This document shows, in pieces, positions 37,335 to 50,000 of a stretch of 64,000 nt of DNA. The notes beneath the pieces are model-generated. The model ran no database searches. It was given only the letters and a program-made list of their open reading frames with translations, and was not told the origin of the DNA. Made by a program: the position numbers and the translations under genes. The first letter of the stretch is position 1. Every line of letters begins with the position of its first letter. The stretch comes from Bradyrhizobium sp. PSBB068 (GTDB lineage: Bacteria > Pseudomonadota > Alphaproteobacteria > Rhizobiales > Xanthobacteraceae): NCBI GenBank assembly GCA_016839165.1, contig CP069300.1:3782001-3846000 (forward strand). The letters are read 5' to 3'.

Positions 37335-38405
37335 TCACTTCGGCGCGATGCCGGCGAACTGCAGCACGCCGGCCACGATCACCACCATCGCCAGCGACAG
37401 CGGCAGGAAGACCTTCCAGCCGAGCCGCATCAGTTGATCGTAGCGGTAGCGCGGCACGATCGCCTTCGCCATCGCGAACATGAAGAACATGAAGAACACC
37501 TTGAGAGCGAACCAGACGATGCCCGGAATCCAGGTGAACGGCGGCAGATTGACCGGCGGCAGCCAGCCGCCCAGGAACAGGATCGACGCCAGCGCGCACA
37601 TCGTGGTGATCGCGACGTACTCGCCGAGCATGAACAGCAGATACGGCGTCGAGCCGTATTCGGTCATGAAGCCGGCGACCAACTCGGATTCGGCTTCGAC
37701 CAGGTCGAACGGCGGACGGTTGGTTTCCGCCAGCGCCGAGACGTAGAACACCACGAACATCGGGAACAGCGGCCACACATACCAGTTCAGGATGGTGAGC
37801 TGCGGCAGGCCGATCAGGTGCGCAAGACCGCGGGTATTCTGCGCTTCGACCACCGCCGAGAGATTCAGCGAACCGACGCAGAGCAGCACGGTGATGATGA
37901 CGAAGCCGATCGAGACCTCGTAGGACACCATCTGCGCCGCCGAGCGCAGCGCGGCCAGGAACGGATACTTCGAGTTCGACGACCAGCCGGCCATGATGAT
38001 GCCGTAGATCGACAGCGACGAGATCGCGAAGATGTAGAGAATGCCGACATTGATGTCGGAGATCACCCAGCCGAGATCGAACGGGATCACGGCCCAGGCG
38101 GCCAGCGCCAGGATGCACGACACCAGCGGCGCCAGCAGGAACACGCCCTTGTTGGAGCCGGACGGGATCACCGGCTCCTTCAGCACGAATTTCAGCAGGT
38201 CGGCGAAGGATTGCAGCAGTCCGAAAGGGCCGACCACGTTGGGGCCGCGGCGGATCTGCACCGCCGCCCAGATCTTGCGGTCGGCGAGCAGGATGTAGGC
38301 GATCGCGATCAGCAGCACGACGAGCAGCAACAGGCTCTCCGCGACCATGATGATCAGCGGCCAGAGGAAGCCGGTCCAGAACGCGCTTGCGAAGAATTCA
38401 GCCAT
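37335..38405 (-). CDS. nuoH: NADH-quinone oxidoreductase subunit H
   Basis: A 356-residue membrane subunit that forms the quinone chamber with NuoB and NuoD. About eight helices. [21 protein letters not shown] near residues 53-73, [24 protein letters not shown] and the acidic E-channel residues around it are the diagnostic segments. It follows nuoG by 10 bases. Confidence 0.97.
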   Translation of the reverse strand: MAEFFASAFWTGFLWPLIIMVAESLLLLVVLLIAIAYILLADRKIWAAVQIRRGPNVVGPFGLLQSFADLLKFVLKEPVIPSGSNKGVFLLAPLVSCILALAAWAVIPFDLGWVISDINVGILYIFAISSLSIYGIIMAGWSSNSKYPFLAALRSAAQMVSYEVSIGFVIITVLLCVGSLNLSAVVEAQNTRGLAHLIGLPQLTILNWYVWPLFPMFVVFYVSALAETNRPPFDLVEAESELVAGFMTEYGSTPYLLFMLGEYVAITTMCALASILFLGGWLPPVNLPPFTWIPGIVWFALKVFFMFFMFAMAKAIVPRYRYDQLMRLGWKVFLPLSLAMVVIVAGVLQFAGIAPK

Positions 38406-38415
38406 CAGGTCACGC

Positions 38416-40491
38416 TCACTCCGCTGCCGTCAGCATTCGGCCCGACGCCAGCCGCGAGCATTCCGCCATCACGGCAGAGGCCCGCGCAATCGGGTTGGTC
38501 AGATAGAAGTCCTCGACAGTCGGCTTGAACGCCGCCTTGTCGACGCTGCCGCCCTTATCGGCCAGCGCCTTGACGTCGTCGGCCTTGCCGGCCTCGATCT
38601 GGTCGAGCCGCATCAGATGCGGCGAGGTCTTGAACATCGCCTGGCGCAGCGCCTGCAGCGAGTCGAACGGCAGCTTCTTGCCGAGCACGTCGGACAGCGC
38701 GCGGATGATCGCCCAGTCCTCGCGGGCCTCACCCGGCGGGAACGCGGCGCGGTTGGCGATCTGCGCCCGGCCCTCGGTGTTGACGTAGATGCCGGACTTC
38801 TCGGTATAGGCCGCGCCCGGCAGGATGACGTCGGCGCGGTGCGCGCCCTGGTCGCCATGGGTGCCGATATAGACGACGAAGGTGCCGTCCGGCACCTTGA
38901 TCTCGTCGGCGCCGAGCAGGAACAACACGTCGAGCGTGCCGAAAGTCGTCATCTGCACAGTAGTCAGCCCGCCCGCCGAAGGCGAGAAGCCGATATCGAG
39001 CGCGCCGGTACGCGAGGCGGTGTCCTGCAACACGGCGAAGCCGTTCCAGCCGTCCTTCAGCGCGCCGACGTCGACGGCGAGCTTGGCGGCCTGGGCCAGC
39101 ACCGCGGCGCCGTCATGCCTGGTGTAGGCGCCGGCGCCGACCAGGATGATCGGATGCTGTGCGTTCTTGAGCACGTCGGCAAACGAATGCTTGCCGGCCG
39201 CGAGATCGGCGAGCGTGTCGGTGCCCGCGCCGAGATAATCGTGGTCGTAGGTGAAATCGGACTTCGCGCCGATCAGGCCGACCTTGAGCCCACCGGTGCG
39301 CCAGCGCTTGCGGATCCGCGCGTTCAGCACCGCGGCTTCCTTGCGCGGATGCGAGCCGATGATCAGGATCGCGTCGGCCTGGTCGATGCCGGCAATGGTC
39401 GGGTTGAAGATATAGGAGCCGCGGCCGGCCTTGGCGTCGAACGCGTCGCCGCCCTGCACGGCCAGATTGACCGAGCCGAACTTCGCCAGCAGCTCCTTCA
39501 GTGCATACATTTCATCGACCGCGGCGAGATCGCCGGCGATCGCGCCGATCCGCTTGCCGTCCGTGCGGCCGGCCTTGGCGGCGATGGCGGCAAAGGCTTC
39601 CTGCCAGCTCGCAGGCCTGAGCTGGCCGTTCTCACGCACATAGGGCCGATCGAGGCGCTGCGTGCGCAGACCGTCGACGACGTGGCGGGTCTTGTCGGAG
39701 ATCCACTCCTCGTTCACGGCCTCGTTGATGCGGGGCAGGATGCGCATCACCTCGCGGCCGCGGGTATCGACCCGGATCGCCGAGCCGACGCCGTCCATGA
39801 CGTCGACCGACTGCGTCTTGCCGAGCTCCCAGGGCCGCGCTGCGAATGCATAGGGCTTCGAGGTCAGCGCACCGACCGGGCAGATGTCGACCAGGTTACC
39901 CTGCAGCTCCGAGCTCAGCGCATGCTCCAGATAGGTGGTGATCTCCATGTCCTCGCCGCGCCCGGTCGCACCCATTTCCGGGGCGCCGCAGACTTCGGCA
40001 GAGAAGCGAACGCAGCGCGTGCACTGGATACAGCGGTTCATCGAGGTCTTGACCAGCGCGCCGAGATACTTGTCCTCGACGGCGCGCTTGTTCTCGGCGA
40101 AGCGGCTGGTGTCGACGCCGTAGCCCATCGCCTGGTCCTGCAGATCGCACTCGCCGCCCTGGTCGCAGATCGGGCAGTCCAGCGGATGGTTGATCAGCAG
40201 GAACTCCATCACGCCTTCGCGCGCCTTCTTCACCATCGGCGAGCGAGTCGATATCTCCGGCGGCTCGCCCTTCGGGCCTGGACGGCAGTCGCGCACGGCC
40301 CAGGCGCAGCTCGCGACCGGCTTCGGGCCGCCTTTCACCTCGACCAGGCACATCCGGCAGTTGCCGGCGATCGACAGCCGCTCGTGATAGCAGAAGCGCG
40401 GAATCTCGGCGCCCGCCGCCTCGCACGCCTGCAACAGCGTGTACTCCGGCGGCACATCGATCTCTTTGCCATCGACGATGATCTTGCTCAT
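38416..40491 (-). CDS. nuoG: NADH-quinone oxidoreductase subunit G
   Basis: The 691-residue iron-sulfur subunit of complex I. N-terminal [2Fe-2S] ferredoxin domain: [19 protein letters not shown] with a later Cys (VASCAW). Next come the His-Cys motif region ([12 protein letters not shown]) and the [4Fe-4S] motif [16 protein letters not shown]. The molybdopterin-oxidoreductase-like remainder (about 220-690) has no catalytic role in complex I. It follows nuoF by 9 bases. Confidence 0.97.
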   Translation of the reverse strand: MSKIIVDGKEIDVPPEYTLLQACEAAGAEIPRFCYHERLSIAGNCRMCLVEVKGGPKPVASCAWAVRDCRPGPKGEPPEISTRSPMVKKAREGVMEFLLINHPLDCPICDQGGECDLQDQAMGYGVDTSRFAENKRAVEDKYLGALVKTSMNRCIQCTRCVRFSAEVCGAPEMGATGRGEDMEITTYLEHALSSELQGNLVDICPVGALTSKPYAFAARPWELGKTQSVDVMDGVGSAIRVDTRGREVMRILPRINEAVNEEWISDKTRHVVDGLRTQRLDRPYVRENGQLRPASWQEAFAAIAAKAGRTDGKRIGAIAGDLAAVDEMYALKELLAKFGSVNLAVQGGDAFDAKAGRGSYIFNPTIAGIDQADAILIIGSHPRKEAAVLNARIRKRWRTGGLKVGLIGAKSDFTYDHDYLGAGTDTLADLAAGKHSFADVLKNAQHPIILVGAGAYTRHDGAAVLAQAAKLAVDVGALKDGWNGFAVLQDTASRTGALDIGFSPSAGGLTTVQMTTFGTLDVLFLLGADEIKVPDGTFVVYIGTHGDQGAHRADVILPGAAYTEKSGIYVNTEGRAQIANRAAFPPGEAREDWAIIRALSDVLGKKLPFDSLQALRQAMFKTSPHLMRLDQIEAGKADDVKALADKGGSVDKAAFKPTVEDFYLTNPIARASAVMAECSRLASGRMLTAAE

Positions 40492-40500
40492 GTCTCTTCT

Positions 40501-41826
<1,326 letters not shown>

Positions 41827-41845
41827 GCTCAAAACTTTCCGAACA

Positions 41846-42058
41846 TCACCGATTGGCTTGGGAGTAAGCGAGCCCGGCGGCGCAGCCGCCGAACACGATG
41901 GCCCACAACAGGCTGGATTCCAGTGTGGCACTGAGGCCGTAACGTTGCAGCAGGAACATGAAGCCGGCAGCGACGGCGGTATGCAGCGCGATCCTGCGCC
42001 AGGCCATCATCGAAACCGCCCTCCCCATCCCCTGTGCCTGCACCTGAGAGCCCCCCAT
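41846..42058 (-). CDS. Small membrane protein inserted between nuoE and nuoF
   Basis: A 70-residue protein with two likely transmembrane stretches: [20 protein letters not shown] (about 22-41) and [20 protein letters not shown] (about 46-65). It is not one of the fourteen Nuo subunits and I do not recognise a family. Its ATG overlaps the nuoE stop by one base (TGATG) and it ends 19 bases before nuoF, so it is almost certainly co-expressed with complex I. An assembly or accessory role is plausible but unproven. An internal ATG at residue 17 is an alternative start. Confidence 0.7.
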   Translation of the reverse strand: MGGSQVQAQGMGRAVSMMAWRRIALHTAVAAGFMFLLQRYGLSATLESSLLWAIVFGGCAAGLAYSQANR

Positions 42059-42669
42059 CAGGTGGTTTCCTTCAGCGTCGTCGGCCCGCCCGCGGGCGCC
42101 GAGAACTGACGGTCGATCTGCGGGCCCGGCTTCGGTGGATTGCCGGCGGCAAAGCCGTCGAGCACCTTGCCGAAGCTCTCCTTGGTCAGGTCCTCATAGG
42201 TATCCTTCCAGATCAGCACCATCGGCGCGTTCACGCAGGCCCCGAGGCACTCGACCTCTTCCCAGGAGAAGTTGCCGTCCTTCGACAGCTGGAAGGGATC
42301 GTGGTGGATGCGATGCTGGCAGACCTCGATCAGGTCGGCGGCGCCGCGCAGCCGGCACGGCGTGGTGCCACACACCTGGACGTGCGCCTTCTTGCCGACC
42401 GGCGAGAGCTGGAACATGGTGTAGAAGGTCGCGATCTCCAGCATCCGGATATGCGGCATCTCGAGCAGGTCGGCGACGGCGCGGATCGCCGCTTCCGACA
42501 CCCAGCCGTCATGCTGCTCCTGCACCCGCCACAGGATCGCGATCGCCGCCGAAGCCTGCCGGCCCGGCGGATACTTCTCGATCTGCTTCTTGGCCCAGGC
42601 CAGATTCTCGTCCGTGAACGTGAAGCTCGCGGGCTGCAATTCCTTCGGGGCAAGGCGGCGGACGGACAT
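42058..42669 (-). CDS. nuoE: NADH-quinone oxidoreductase subunit E
   Basis: A 203-residue complex I subunit with a thioredoxin-like [2Fe-2S] fold (cluster N1a). The four ligands lie in [10 protein letters not shown] (about residues 100-109) and [10 protein letters not shown] (about 141-150). A C-terminal extension of ~30 residues is Pro/Gly rich. Its stop overlaps the start of the small membrane-protein gene by one base. It follows nuoD by 43 bases. Confidence 0.96.
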   Translation of the reverse strand: MSVRRLAPKELQPASFTFTDENLAWAKKQIEKYPPGRQASAAIAILWRVQEQHDGWVSEAAIRAVADLLEMPHIRMLEIATFYTMFQLSPVGKKAHVQVCGTTPCRLRGAADLIEVCQHRIHHDPFQLSKDGNFSWEEVECLGACVNAPMVLIWKDTYEDLTKESFGKVLDGFAAGNPPKPGPQIDRQFSAPAGGPTTLKETT

Positions 42670-42712
42670 CGTTCAGACTCTCAATTAGCGCGCGGTGCGG
42701 ATGCGGACATCA

Positions 42713-43909
42713 TCACCGGTCGACCTCGCCGAACACGATGTCCAGCGAGCCAAGGATGGCGGAAACGTCGGCGAGGAGATGGCCCTTACAGATGTGATCC
42801 ATCGCCTGCAGATGGGCGAAGCCCGGCGCGCGGATCTTGCACTTGTAGGGCTTGTTGGTGCCGTCGGCGACGAGATAGACGCCGAACTCGCCCTTCGGCG
42901 CCTCGACCGCGGCGTAGACCTCGCCGGCCGGCACGTGCACGCCCTCGGTATAGAGCTTGAAGTGATGGATCAGCGCTTCCATCGAGCGCTTCATCTCGCC
43001 ACGGCGCGGCGGCGCGATCTTGTTGTCCTCGACCACGACCGGGCCCTGCCCGTCGGCTGCTCTGAGCTTCTGTACGCACTGCTTCATGATGCGCACCGAC
43101 TGGCGCATCTCTTCCATGCGGATCAGGTAGCGGTCGTAGCAGTCGCCGTTCTTGCCGATCGGAATGTCGAAATCCATCTCGGCGTAGCACTCATAGGGCT
43201 GCGACTTGCGCAGGTCCCAGGCCGCGCCCGAGCCGCGCACCATCACGCCGGAGAAGCCCCACTCCCAGGCCTCCTTCAACGGCACGATGCCGATGTCGAC
43301 GTTGCGCTGCTTGAAGATGCGGTTGCCGGTCAGCAGCCGATCGAGGTCGTCGACCACCTTGAGGAACGGATCGCACCACGCCTCGATGTCGTCGATCAAC
43401 TTGGGCGGCAGGTCCTGGTGCACGCCGCCGACGCGGAAGAAGGCCGCGTGCATGCGCGAGCCCGAGGCGCGCTCGTAGAACACCATCAGCTTCTCGCGCT
43501 CTTCGAAGCCCCACAGCGGCGGGGTCAGCGCGCCGACGTCCATCGCCTGCGTGGTGACGTTGAGCAGATGCGACAGGATGCGGCCGATCTCGCAATACAG
43601 CACGCGGATCAACTGGCCGCGGCGCGGCACCGTGATGCCGAGCAGCTTTTCCGCGGCGAGGCAGAACGCATGCTCCTGATTCATCGGCGCGACGTAGTCG
43701 AGCCGGTCGAAATAAGGAATCGCCTGCAGGTAGGTCTTGTGCTCGATCAGCTTCTCGGTGCCGCGGTGAAGCAGGCCGATATGCGGATCGACGCGTTCGA
43801 CGACTTCGCCGTCGAGCTCCAGCACGAGGCGAAGCACGCCGTGCGCCGCCGGATGCTGCGGACCAAAGTTGATGGTGAAGTTACGCAGATTTTGCGGTTG
43901 CTCGTTCAT
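42713..43909 (-). CDS. nuoD: NADH-quinone oxidoreductase subunit D
   Basis: A 398-residue 49-kDa-type subunit lining the quinone site. [21 protein letters not shown] near the N-terminus holds the conserved His, and [29 protein letters not shown] and the C-terminal DIVFGEVDR are family signatures. Its ATG overlaps the nuoC stop by four bases (ATGA). Confidence 0.97.
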   Translation of the reverse strand: MNEQPQNLRNFTINFGPQHPAAHGVLRLVLELDGEVVERVDPHIGLLHRGTEKLIEHKTYLQAIPYFDRLDYVAPMNQEHAFCLAAEKLLGITVPRRGQLIRVLYCEIGRILSHLLNVTTQAMDVGALTPPLWGFEEREKLMVFYERASGSRMHAAFFRVGGVHQDLPPKLIDDIEAWCDPFLKVVDDLDRLLTGNRIFKQRNVDIGIVPLKEAWEWGFSGVMVRGSGAAWDLRKSQPYECYAEMDFDIPIGKNGDCYDRYLIRMEEMRQSVRIMKQCVQKLRAADGQGPVVVEDNKIAPPRRGEMKRSMEALIHHFKLYTEGVHVPAGEVYAAVEAPKGEFGVYLVADGTNKPYKCKIRAPGFAHLQAMDHICKGHLLADVSAILGSLDIVFGEVDR

Positions 43910-44523
43910 GGCTTCGGCTCCGCCTTGGCCTTCTCGTCACCGGGAAGCGGATAGTCCGCGCCTTCCCAGGGCGAAAGGAAATCGAACTTGCGGAATTCCT
44001 GGTTGAGCCGGACCGGCTCGTACAGCACCCGCTTCTCCTGGTCGTCGTAGCGAACCTCGACGAAGCCGGTGAGCGGGAAATCCTTGCGCAGCGGATGGCC
44101 GTCGAAGCCGTAATCCGTCAGCAGGCGGCGCATGTCCGGATGACCGGTGAAGATCACGCCGTAGAGGTCGTAGGTCTCGCGCTCGAACCAGTCGGCGCCC
44201 GGGAAGACGCCGATGATCGACGGCACCTGCGTAGTCTCGTCGGCCTGCCCGCGCAGTCGGATGCGCGCGTTCAATGTCGGCGACAGCAGATGATAGACGA
44301 CATCGAAGCGCTTCTCGCGGCTCGGATGATCGACCGCGGTCGCATCGGTGAAGTTGACGAAGCGGCAATTGGGATCGTCACGCAAGAACGTCACGACGTC
44401 CACGATTCTGCCAATCTCGACGTCGATAGTGAGTTGATTGAACGCGACCGAGTGCGCCGTGGCGGCGCCCGGAAGCGCGCTCACGATCGTCTGCCCAAGG
44501 GCGTCGAGCTTGCCGTCGTCCAT
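43906..44523 (-). CDS. nuoC: NADH-quinone oxidoreductase subunit C
   Basis: A 205-residue 30-kDa-type complex I subunit. [20 protein letters not shown] and [20 protein letters not shown] are the diagnostic C-terminal segments. The ATG at 44523 ([10 protein letters not shown]) is chosen; the open frame continues 59 codons upstream into nuoB, where the sequence is Arg/Cys rich and not protein-like. It starts 10 bases after nuoB. Confidence 0.96.
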   Translation of the reverse strand: MDDGKLDALGQTIVSALPGAATAHSVAFNQLTIDVEIGRIVDVVTFLRDDPNCRFVNFTDATAVDHPSREKRFDVVYHLLSPTLNARIRLRGQADETTQVPSIIGVFPGADWFERETYDLYGVIFTGHPDMRRLLTDYGFDGHPLRKDFPLTGFVEVRYDDQEKRVLYEPVRLNQEFRKFDFLSPWEGADYPLPGDEKAKAEPKP

Positions 44524-44533
44524 GCCTGAAACC

Positions 44534-45124
44534 CTAACGTTCGATGGTGCCGATACGGCGGATCTTCTTCTGCAGCAGCAGCACGCCGTAGAGCAGCGCT
44601 TCCGCCGTGGGCGGACAGCCCGGCACGTAGATGTCGATCGGGACGATCCGGTCGCAGCCACGCACCACCGAGTAGGAATAGTGGTAGTAGCCGCCGCCAT
44701 TGGCGCAGGAGCCCATCGAGATGACGTAGCGCGGCTCCGGCATCTGGTCGTAGACCTTGCGCAGCGCGGGCGCCATCTTGTTGGTCAGCGTGCCGGCAAC
44801 GATCATCACGTCGGACTGCCGCGGCGAGGCACGCGGCGCGAAGCCGAAGCGCTCGACGTCATAGCGCGGCATCGAGACCTGCATCATCTCGACCGCGCAG
44901 CAGGCGAGACCGAAGGTCATCCACATCAGCGAGCCGGTGCGCGCCCAGGTGATCAGGTCATCGGCCGCGGCGACGAAGAAGCCCTTGTCGGACAGCTCGT
45001 GGTTGACCTCGAGGAAAAACGGATCATTGGCGCCAACCGGCTTGCCGGTCGACGGATCGAGAATACCCTTCGGAGCCTGCGCTATCGCCGGCTGCGGGTT
45101 TGCGGCGGTGGGGCTCAATCCCAT
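44534..45124 (-). CDS. nuoB: NADH-quinone oxidoreductase subunit B
   Basis: A 196-residue subunit carrying the terminal N2 [4Fe-4S] cluster next to the quinone site. The ligands are the tandem cysteines in [10 protein letters not shown] and those in [10 protein letters not shown] and [14 protein letters not shown]. The start at 45124 ([11 protein letters not shown]) is preferred over the ATG at 45145 because GGAAGAAAGG lies about nine bases upstream; it overlaps the nuoA end by ten bases. Confidence 0.95.
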   Translation of the reverse strand: MGLSPTAANPQPAIAQAPKGILDPSTGKPVGANDPFFLEVNHELSDKGFFVAAADDLITWARTGSLMWMTFGLACCAVEMMQVSMPRYDVERFGFAPRASPRQSDVMIVAGTLTNKMAPALRKVYDQMPEPRYVISMGSCANGGGYYHYSYSVVRGCDRIVPIDIYVPGCPPTAEALLYGVLLLQKKIRRIGTIER

Positions 45125-45480
45125 TCGAGCGCGCCTTTCTTCCATTCATAAGCAAACCCGACCGTCAGCACGGCCAGGAAAACCATCATCGACCAGAAGC
45201 CGGTCGCGCCGAGTTTTCCGAACGCCACGGCCCACGGGAACAGGAACGCCACTTCGAGATCGAAGATGATGAAGAGGATCGCCACCAGATAGAAGCGGAC
45301 GTCGAACTTCATGCGGGCGTCGTCAAAAGCATTGAATCCGCATTCATAGGCGGACAGCTTTTCCGGGTCCGGCGATTGGAACGCGACCAGGAACGGCGCG
45401 ATCAGGAGCGCAAGACCGATCAGGCTCGCAACCCCGATAAAGACCACAAGTGGGAGATAATTCTGCAGGATGCCGGTCAT
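45115..45480 (-). CDS. nuoA: NADH-quinone oxidoreductase subunit A
   Basis: A 121-residue membrane subunit with three helices and the conserved cytoplasmic loop [20 protein letters not shown], whose Cys is exposed in the deactive form of complex [21 protein letters not shown] follows. The ATG at 45480 gives the usual N-terminus ([10 protein letters not shown]); the 33 extra upstream codons are Cys/Arg rich and unlikely. It is the first gene of the operon. Confidence 0.96.
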   Translation of the reverse strand: MTGILQNYLPLVVFIGVASLIGLALLIAPFLVAFQSPDPEKLSAYECGFNAFDDARMKFDVRFYLVAILFIIFDLEVAFLFPWAVAFGKLGATGFWSMMVFLAVLTVGFAYEWKKGALEWD

Positions 45481-45545
45481 CGGCGAGGCCTTCTTGCTGC
45501 GGTTTCGGACGTGCCGCAGATTCGTTGATTGGAATTGTTCTTGAG

Positions 45546-45574
45546 GCTTTAGCGCAGCGCAACAGGGGGCGCAA
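45546..45574 (-). promoter_or_regulatory. Candidate promoter of the nuo operon
   Basis: On the minus strand TTGCGC (45574-45569) and TAAAGC (45551-45546) are 17 bases apart, about 65 bases upstream of the nuoA ATG. A similar TTGCGC/TAAAGA pair precedes tRNA-Val (61724-61753), which supports it. The -10 match is only fair. Confidence 0.4.
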
Positions 45575-45587
45575 GACAAGCAATTTT

Positions 45588-46105
45588 GACGGTTTTACCG
45601 TTCTCGCCGCGGGCTATTGGCCGCATCGGGCGGATGCCACTTCCGGCGACGCGGCGGCGGCGATCAGGTCCCCTGTGCGCTCGCCATATCAGCCGAACTC
45701 CGGCTCGGTGTGGCGAACATCCCGGCAGCTGTCGCCGTCGAGGCGTCAACCTGTCCGAGCAGCAGGTTAGTATCCCCCGGGTCGCACTTGTTCCAGCGCG
45801 TAAGGGTGCCCGGCTGCCGGCGAGGATGGCTATCTGCGGAGAACCATATGGGCCGGGGAGCAGGCGTGCCCGGCGCTGGTCGCCAGCGTTGCGGAACGCC
45901 AGAGCAGCCGAACACAGGAAATCGTCGGCCGGGCGCGGCCTGTGCAATCGGACCGTCGCCGCCTGGACTTCACCCCGGTCACTCGCGGCGCGCCGGGGGC
46001 GAATTCCCACGCCGCTCGTCACCGGTCAGCTTCGGCGGCGATCCAGCCGATATCCCCAGAAAAGTCCGCGGGCTTGACCGACGCCGGTATCGCGGGCGGG
46101 CCAGT
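45588..46105. other. Intergenic region without recognised gene
   Basis: About 520 bases between the nuo promoter region and the hydrolase gene. Several frames stay open because the DNA is GC rich, but their products are Arg/Pro/Ser rich with no recognisable family and no good start sites. No repeat, tRNA or terminator was seen. Confidence 0.5.
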
Positions 46106-46927
46106 CTAGGCGTCGATGAAGGCCAGCAGGTCGGCCAGCAGGCGCGCGCTGTGCGTCAGCGGCAGCGCGTGCGGCGCGCCTTCGTAGACCACGAACTTGC
46201 TTCCCCCAATCAGGCTTGCCGTCTTCGCGCCGGTCAGCGCGAGCGGCGCGCTGGCGTCCTGGTCGCCATGCACGACCAGCGTCGGGCGATCGATACCCTT
46301 CGCCGCAGCGCGCAGATCGGCAAAGGAGATCGTCTTGCGGCAGGCCAGCGCCACCGGCAACGGCACGCCCAGCATCATCCCCCTGATCCAGGCCCGCGTT
46401 GCCTCGGGTGTGTCGGGCGTGAAGAACGGCGCCTCGTTCTCGCCCATCCATTTCGGGAAGTCCTGCGCGATTGCGGCATTCTGGGCATCGATCATCGCTC
46501 GCGGCACCGCATCTGGATTATCGTCGGACTGGACCAGATACGGCGTGGTCGGTGCCACCAGCACCAGCCGCGCCACGCGCCCTGCGCCGTGACGCGCCAG
46601 ATAGTTCACCGCCTCGATCGATCCCATCGAATGCGCGACGATCGTGACGTCGCGCAGATCGCGCTGCTCGATCACAGCAGCAACGTCATCGGTCAGCGTG
46701 TCGAGGTCGTATCCGGTCGCCGGCATATCGGAGCGGCCATGGCCGCGCCGATCCGGCGCGACGCAGCGATACCCCTTCGCGTTCAGCGCCACGATCTGGC
46801 TGCCCCAGATGCTCGAATTGAACGTCCAGGCGGCGAGGAACAAGACCGGCCGCCCCGAGCCCCAATCCTGCACGAACAGTTCCGTGCCGTCCTTGGCGGT
46901 CGCATAAAGCGGTTGGCTCACCATCAT
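46106..46927 (-). CDS. Alpha/beta hydrolase (non-haem haloperoxidase-like)
   Basis: A 273-residue cytoplasmic enzyme of the alpha/beta-hydrolase fold. The oxyanion region is FLAAWTFNSSIWGSQ; DRRGHGRSDMPATGYDLDTL is the typical strand-4 loop of the haloperoxidase/esterase group; AHSMGS holds the nucleophile Ser (near residue 99), HGDQDAS the acidic residue and GAPHALPLTH the catalytic His. No signal peptide is present. The substrate cannot be inferred. It is transcribed alone, 131 bases downstream of the autotransporter. Confidence 0.88.
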   Translation of the reverse strand: MMVSQPLYATAKDGTELFVQDWGSGRPVLFLAAWTFNSSIWGSQIVALNAKGYRCVAPDRRGHGRSDMPATGYDLDTLTDDVAAVIEQRDLRDVTIVAHSMGSIEAVNYLARHGAGRVARLVLVAPTTPYLVQSDDNPDAVPRAMIDAQNAAIAQDFPKWMGENEAPFFTPDTPEATRAWIRGMMLGVPLPVALACRKTISFADLRAAAKGIDRPTLVVHGDQDASAPLALTGAKTASLIGGSKFVVYEGAPHALPLTHSARLLADLLAFIDA

Positions 46928-47058
46928 CTATCTCCCTGTGCGGATCGATCGGCGCCATCGCCGCCGATGCACCGACCATCGCAGAGGGAGTTCGCTCGCG
47001 CGATTACGCTTCAGGTAATCACGCGCGTGACGTCAGGCTGTCTGAAGCGGAAACGCTC

Positions 47059-50000
47059 TCACCATTGATACCGCACCACGCCCTTGCCGGCGTAGCTCGA
47101 GGTGACGTTGGAGAACTCGCCCTCGAACGTCGCCGCCGCCGACCAGCCGTTTCGCCAGTTCATCTCGACCGAGGCCGTGGTCAGCGCGGAGTCGCTGGCT
47201 TGCGCTGCGCCGTTGACGACGAAACTGGTGCCGGGCAGCGCCTGGAAGGTCGCGGCGGCCAAGCGGTTCGGATTGTAGTCATGCGCCCAGGCAAACCGGG
47301 TGCGCAGCGTCAGGATCCCGTCCTGCACCGCGAAGGATTTGTCGGTACGGAGGCCGAGCTCGCTGCGCGGGTCGGTCACGCTCCGGCCGGCATAGCTGAG
47401 CACGAAGTTTGGCAAGCCCGAGATCACCCGCTCGGCATAGGCCGGCAGCTCGAAGCTCGTGAATTGGCCCGCGGCATAAGGCGTGATGCCGACGCCGCCG
47501 ATCCACGGCGCGACGAAACGATAGCCGCCCTCGAGCCGCCCCGACCAGGCGTTGGCGTTGAACTCGGCGCGAAGCTGATCGATGCCGGCGGCGCTGACCG
47601 TGCGGTTCGTGGTGATGTCCTGCCAGCCATAGGCGAGCGCGGCCGAGACATAGGCCGGGCCTTCGGTGTGGCGAAGATAGACGCCGGCCTGGAACAGATC
47701 GGACCGGCCGCTGCCGCTGTTGACGACGGAGAAGTTCGTGCCGCCGCCGGCGATCGCGAAGCCCGCAATGGTGTTCGGCGTGACCAGGTAGTCGGCGCCG
47801 ACCGCGGTGCCATACACGCTGCTGGTCGTGTTGTTCGACCCGACGATGGCGTTGCCGCTGGTCGATTGCGAACCGCCGAAGCCCGCGGCCCAGACATTCC
47901 AGCGCGGTACGAATGACGGCGCCGGCAGCGCCTTGGTGAACATCGCGAACGCACCAGTTGCTCGGCTTGCGGCATAGGCGCCGGCGTTGCCCTCCTCCGC
48001 ATAGCCCGACGCTCCCGGCACCGAACCGGCGTCACCGACGCGATTCGCGTAGGGATCGGTGAGCAGCCCCATGAACAGGTTCATGGCATCGAACGTCGTC
48101 TGCTGCGAGCCGGTCGCCAGTTCGCCAGAGGCCTGCGTCAGGCCCGCCGGCGCGAGCGTGCCGAACACCGTCTGAATGCCGCCGGTCGTGTTGAAGTAGT
48201 TGACCAGCGTGTTGGCGACGTTCTGCTGGTTGATGGACAGGCCGTTGCCGAAATTTGGCGCGGTGGGAGGCGGCGCGAAATCCAGGGCCAGATTGAGATA
48301 GGCGTGGGTCGCGTCGTAGCTCAGCGTGTCGGTGAAATTCGCCGGCAGGTTTGTGTTGGCGACGTTGGATGCAAACGTGCCGGATATGCCTCCAGCAGCG
48401 TTCAGGATCGTATACTGCTTGGAAATGTAGCTGCCGCTGGCGAACACTGCATTGACGGTCGCGCCGCCAAGCGTTGCGTTCGCATTGAGGCTGGTTGATG
48501 ACGCAGCGGTCGGCGTCACGTGCACCTGATAGATGGCGCCGGATTGGAAGGCGAGACTGCCGCCGATGGTCAGTGTGCCGGTCGGGTCTGCAGCACTGCC
48601 GGGCGCGAGCGTGCCGCCGCTCATGATGGTCGTGGGTGCCGCAATGACGAAGCTGCTCGGAGCCGGGGCACCGAAGGTCGGGCGCACCACGACTAAATTC
48701 GAGCCGCCGCTGATGATTACCCCTCCAAGGTTGTTGACATCTGTCAATGTGACGGTGCTGACAACACCCCCACCGAAGACGACGAGTCCGGAACCCACGG
48801 TGCCGGTGCCGCTCAAGGTGCCGCCGGAATTGACCGTCACTTTCAACGAGTTGGCGATCGAGCCGTCCACTTCCAGCGTACCGCCATTGATGGTGGTCGA
48901 GCCGGTGTAGGTGTTGATGCCGGTCAGGACTTCCTTGCCGCCGGTGATCGTCACACCGCCGCCCGCGCCGCCGTCCCGGATGGTGCCCGCAAAGGTTCCG
49001 TTGGCATTGGTGAAGGTCAGCGTATTGGCACCGAGGTTCACGGCGCCGAAGATACTGGTCCCGGAAAGACTATTGATCGAGACGCCGCCACCCGCGCGCG
49101 ATATGTCGAAGGTACCGTCGTTGATCACGGCCTTCGAAGACGCGATGCTGCCGCCACTGGTCAGGTCAAGTTGGCCACCGCCGCTGATCGTGGTCAGCCC
49201 GGTATAGGTGTTGACGCCACCGAAGGTCGCCAGGCCGCCAGAGGCGATCGTCACGTTGCCGCCGGTGCCGCCACCGATACCGCCATCCTGGATGACGCCG
49301 TCGTAGGGGCCCCTATTGCCGGTGATGGTCAGCGTCTTGGCGCCGAGGGACACGACGCTGCCGCCGACGGTATCATTCAGGCCGGCAACGCTGGCACCGC
49401 TGTTGGTCTGCGAGATATCGAATGTGCCGACACCCGCGCCTGAAGCGAATGCGATGCCCGATGAATTGGCGATCGAGCCGTTTCCTTTGAGCGCCAGCGT
49501 CGCGCCGGCATCGATCTGGGTGAAGCCGACGTAGCCGTTGACACCGGACAGGGTCTGCGTTCCGCCGGCGATTTCGAGGCCGCCTGCGCCCGCACCGTTG
49601 ATTGCGCCGGAAAACTCCGTTGAACCACCGGTAACCGCCAAGACTTTGCTGCCGAGCACTACCGATCCAGCGCCCGCGAGCGTCGTGATCCTGTTGAGGA
49701 AGGCCGAAGATGCCGAAATATCGAATGTGCCGTTGACCGTCACGACGCTCGAATTCGAGATGCTGCCGACGCCCGACAGCGCCAGCGTTGCGCCGGAATT
49801 GATGGTCGTCGCGCCGAAATAACTTTCAGTCGTCGTCAACGTCAGCGCACCGCCGCTGCCGGAGTTCGCGACCGTCACGCCGCCCGTGCCGGTCAATGCC
49901 GTCGCGAGCGTCACGGCATTGCCGTTATAGTCGAGCGTCGTACCGCCGGAGCCGATCGCATTCAGCTTGCCCGAGATATCGGCCGTATTGCCACTGGCCC

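Noticed and set aside
45586..46077. Plus-strand open frame of 163 codons between nuoA and the hydrolase
   Set aside because: Composition is Arg/Pro/Ser rich, there is no good SD, and other frames are equally open; likely chance.
46999..47032. Hairpin between the hydrolase and autotransporter genes (GATTAC / GTAATC core)
   Set aside because: The outer stem needs a bulge and there is no T-run on either strand, so neither terminator nor operator can be claimed.
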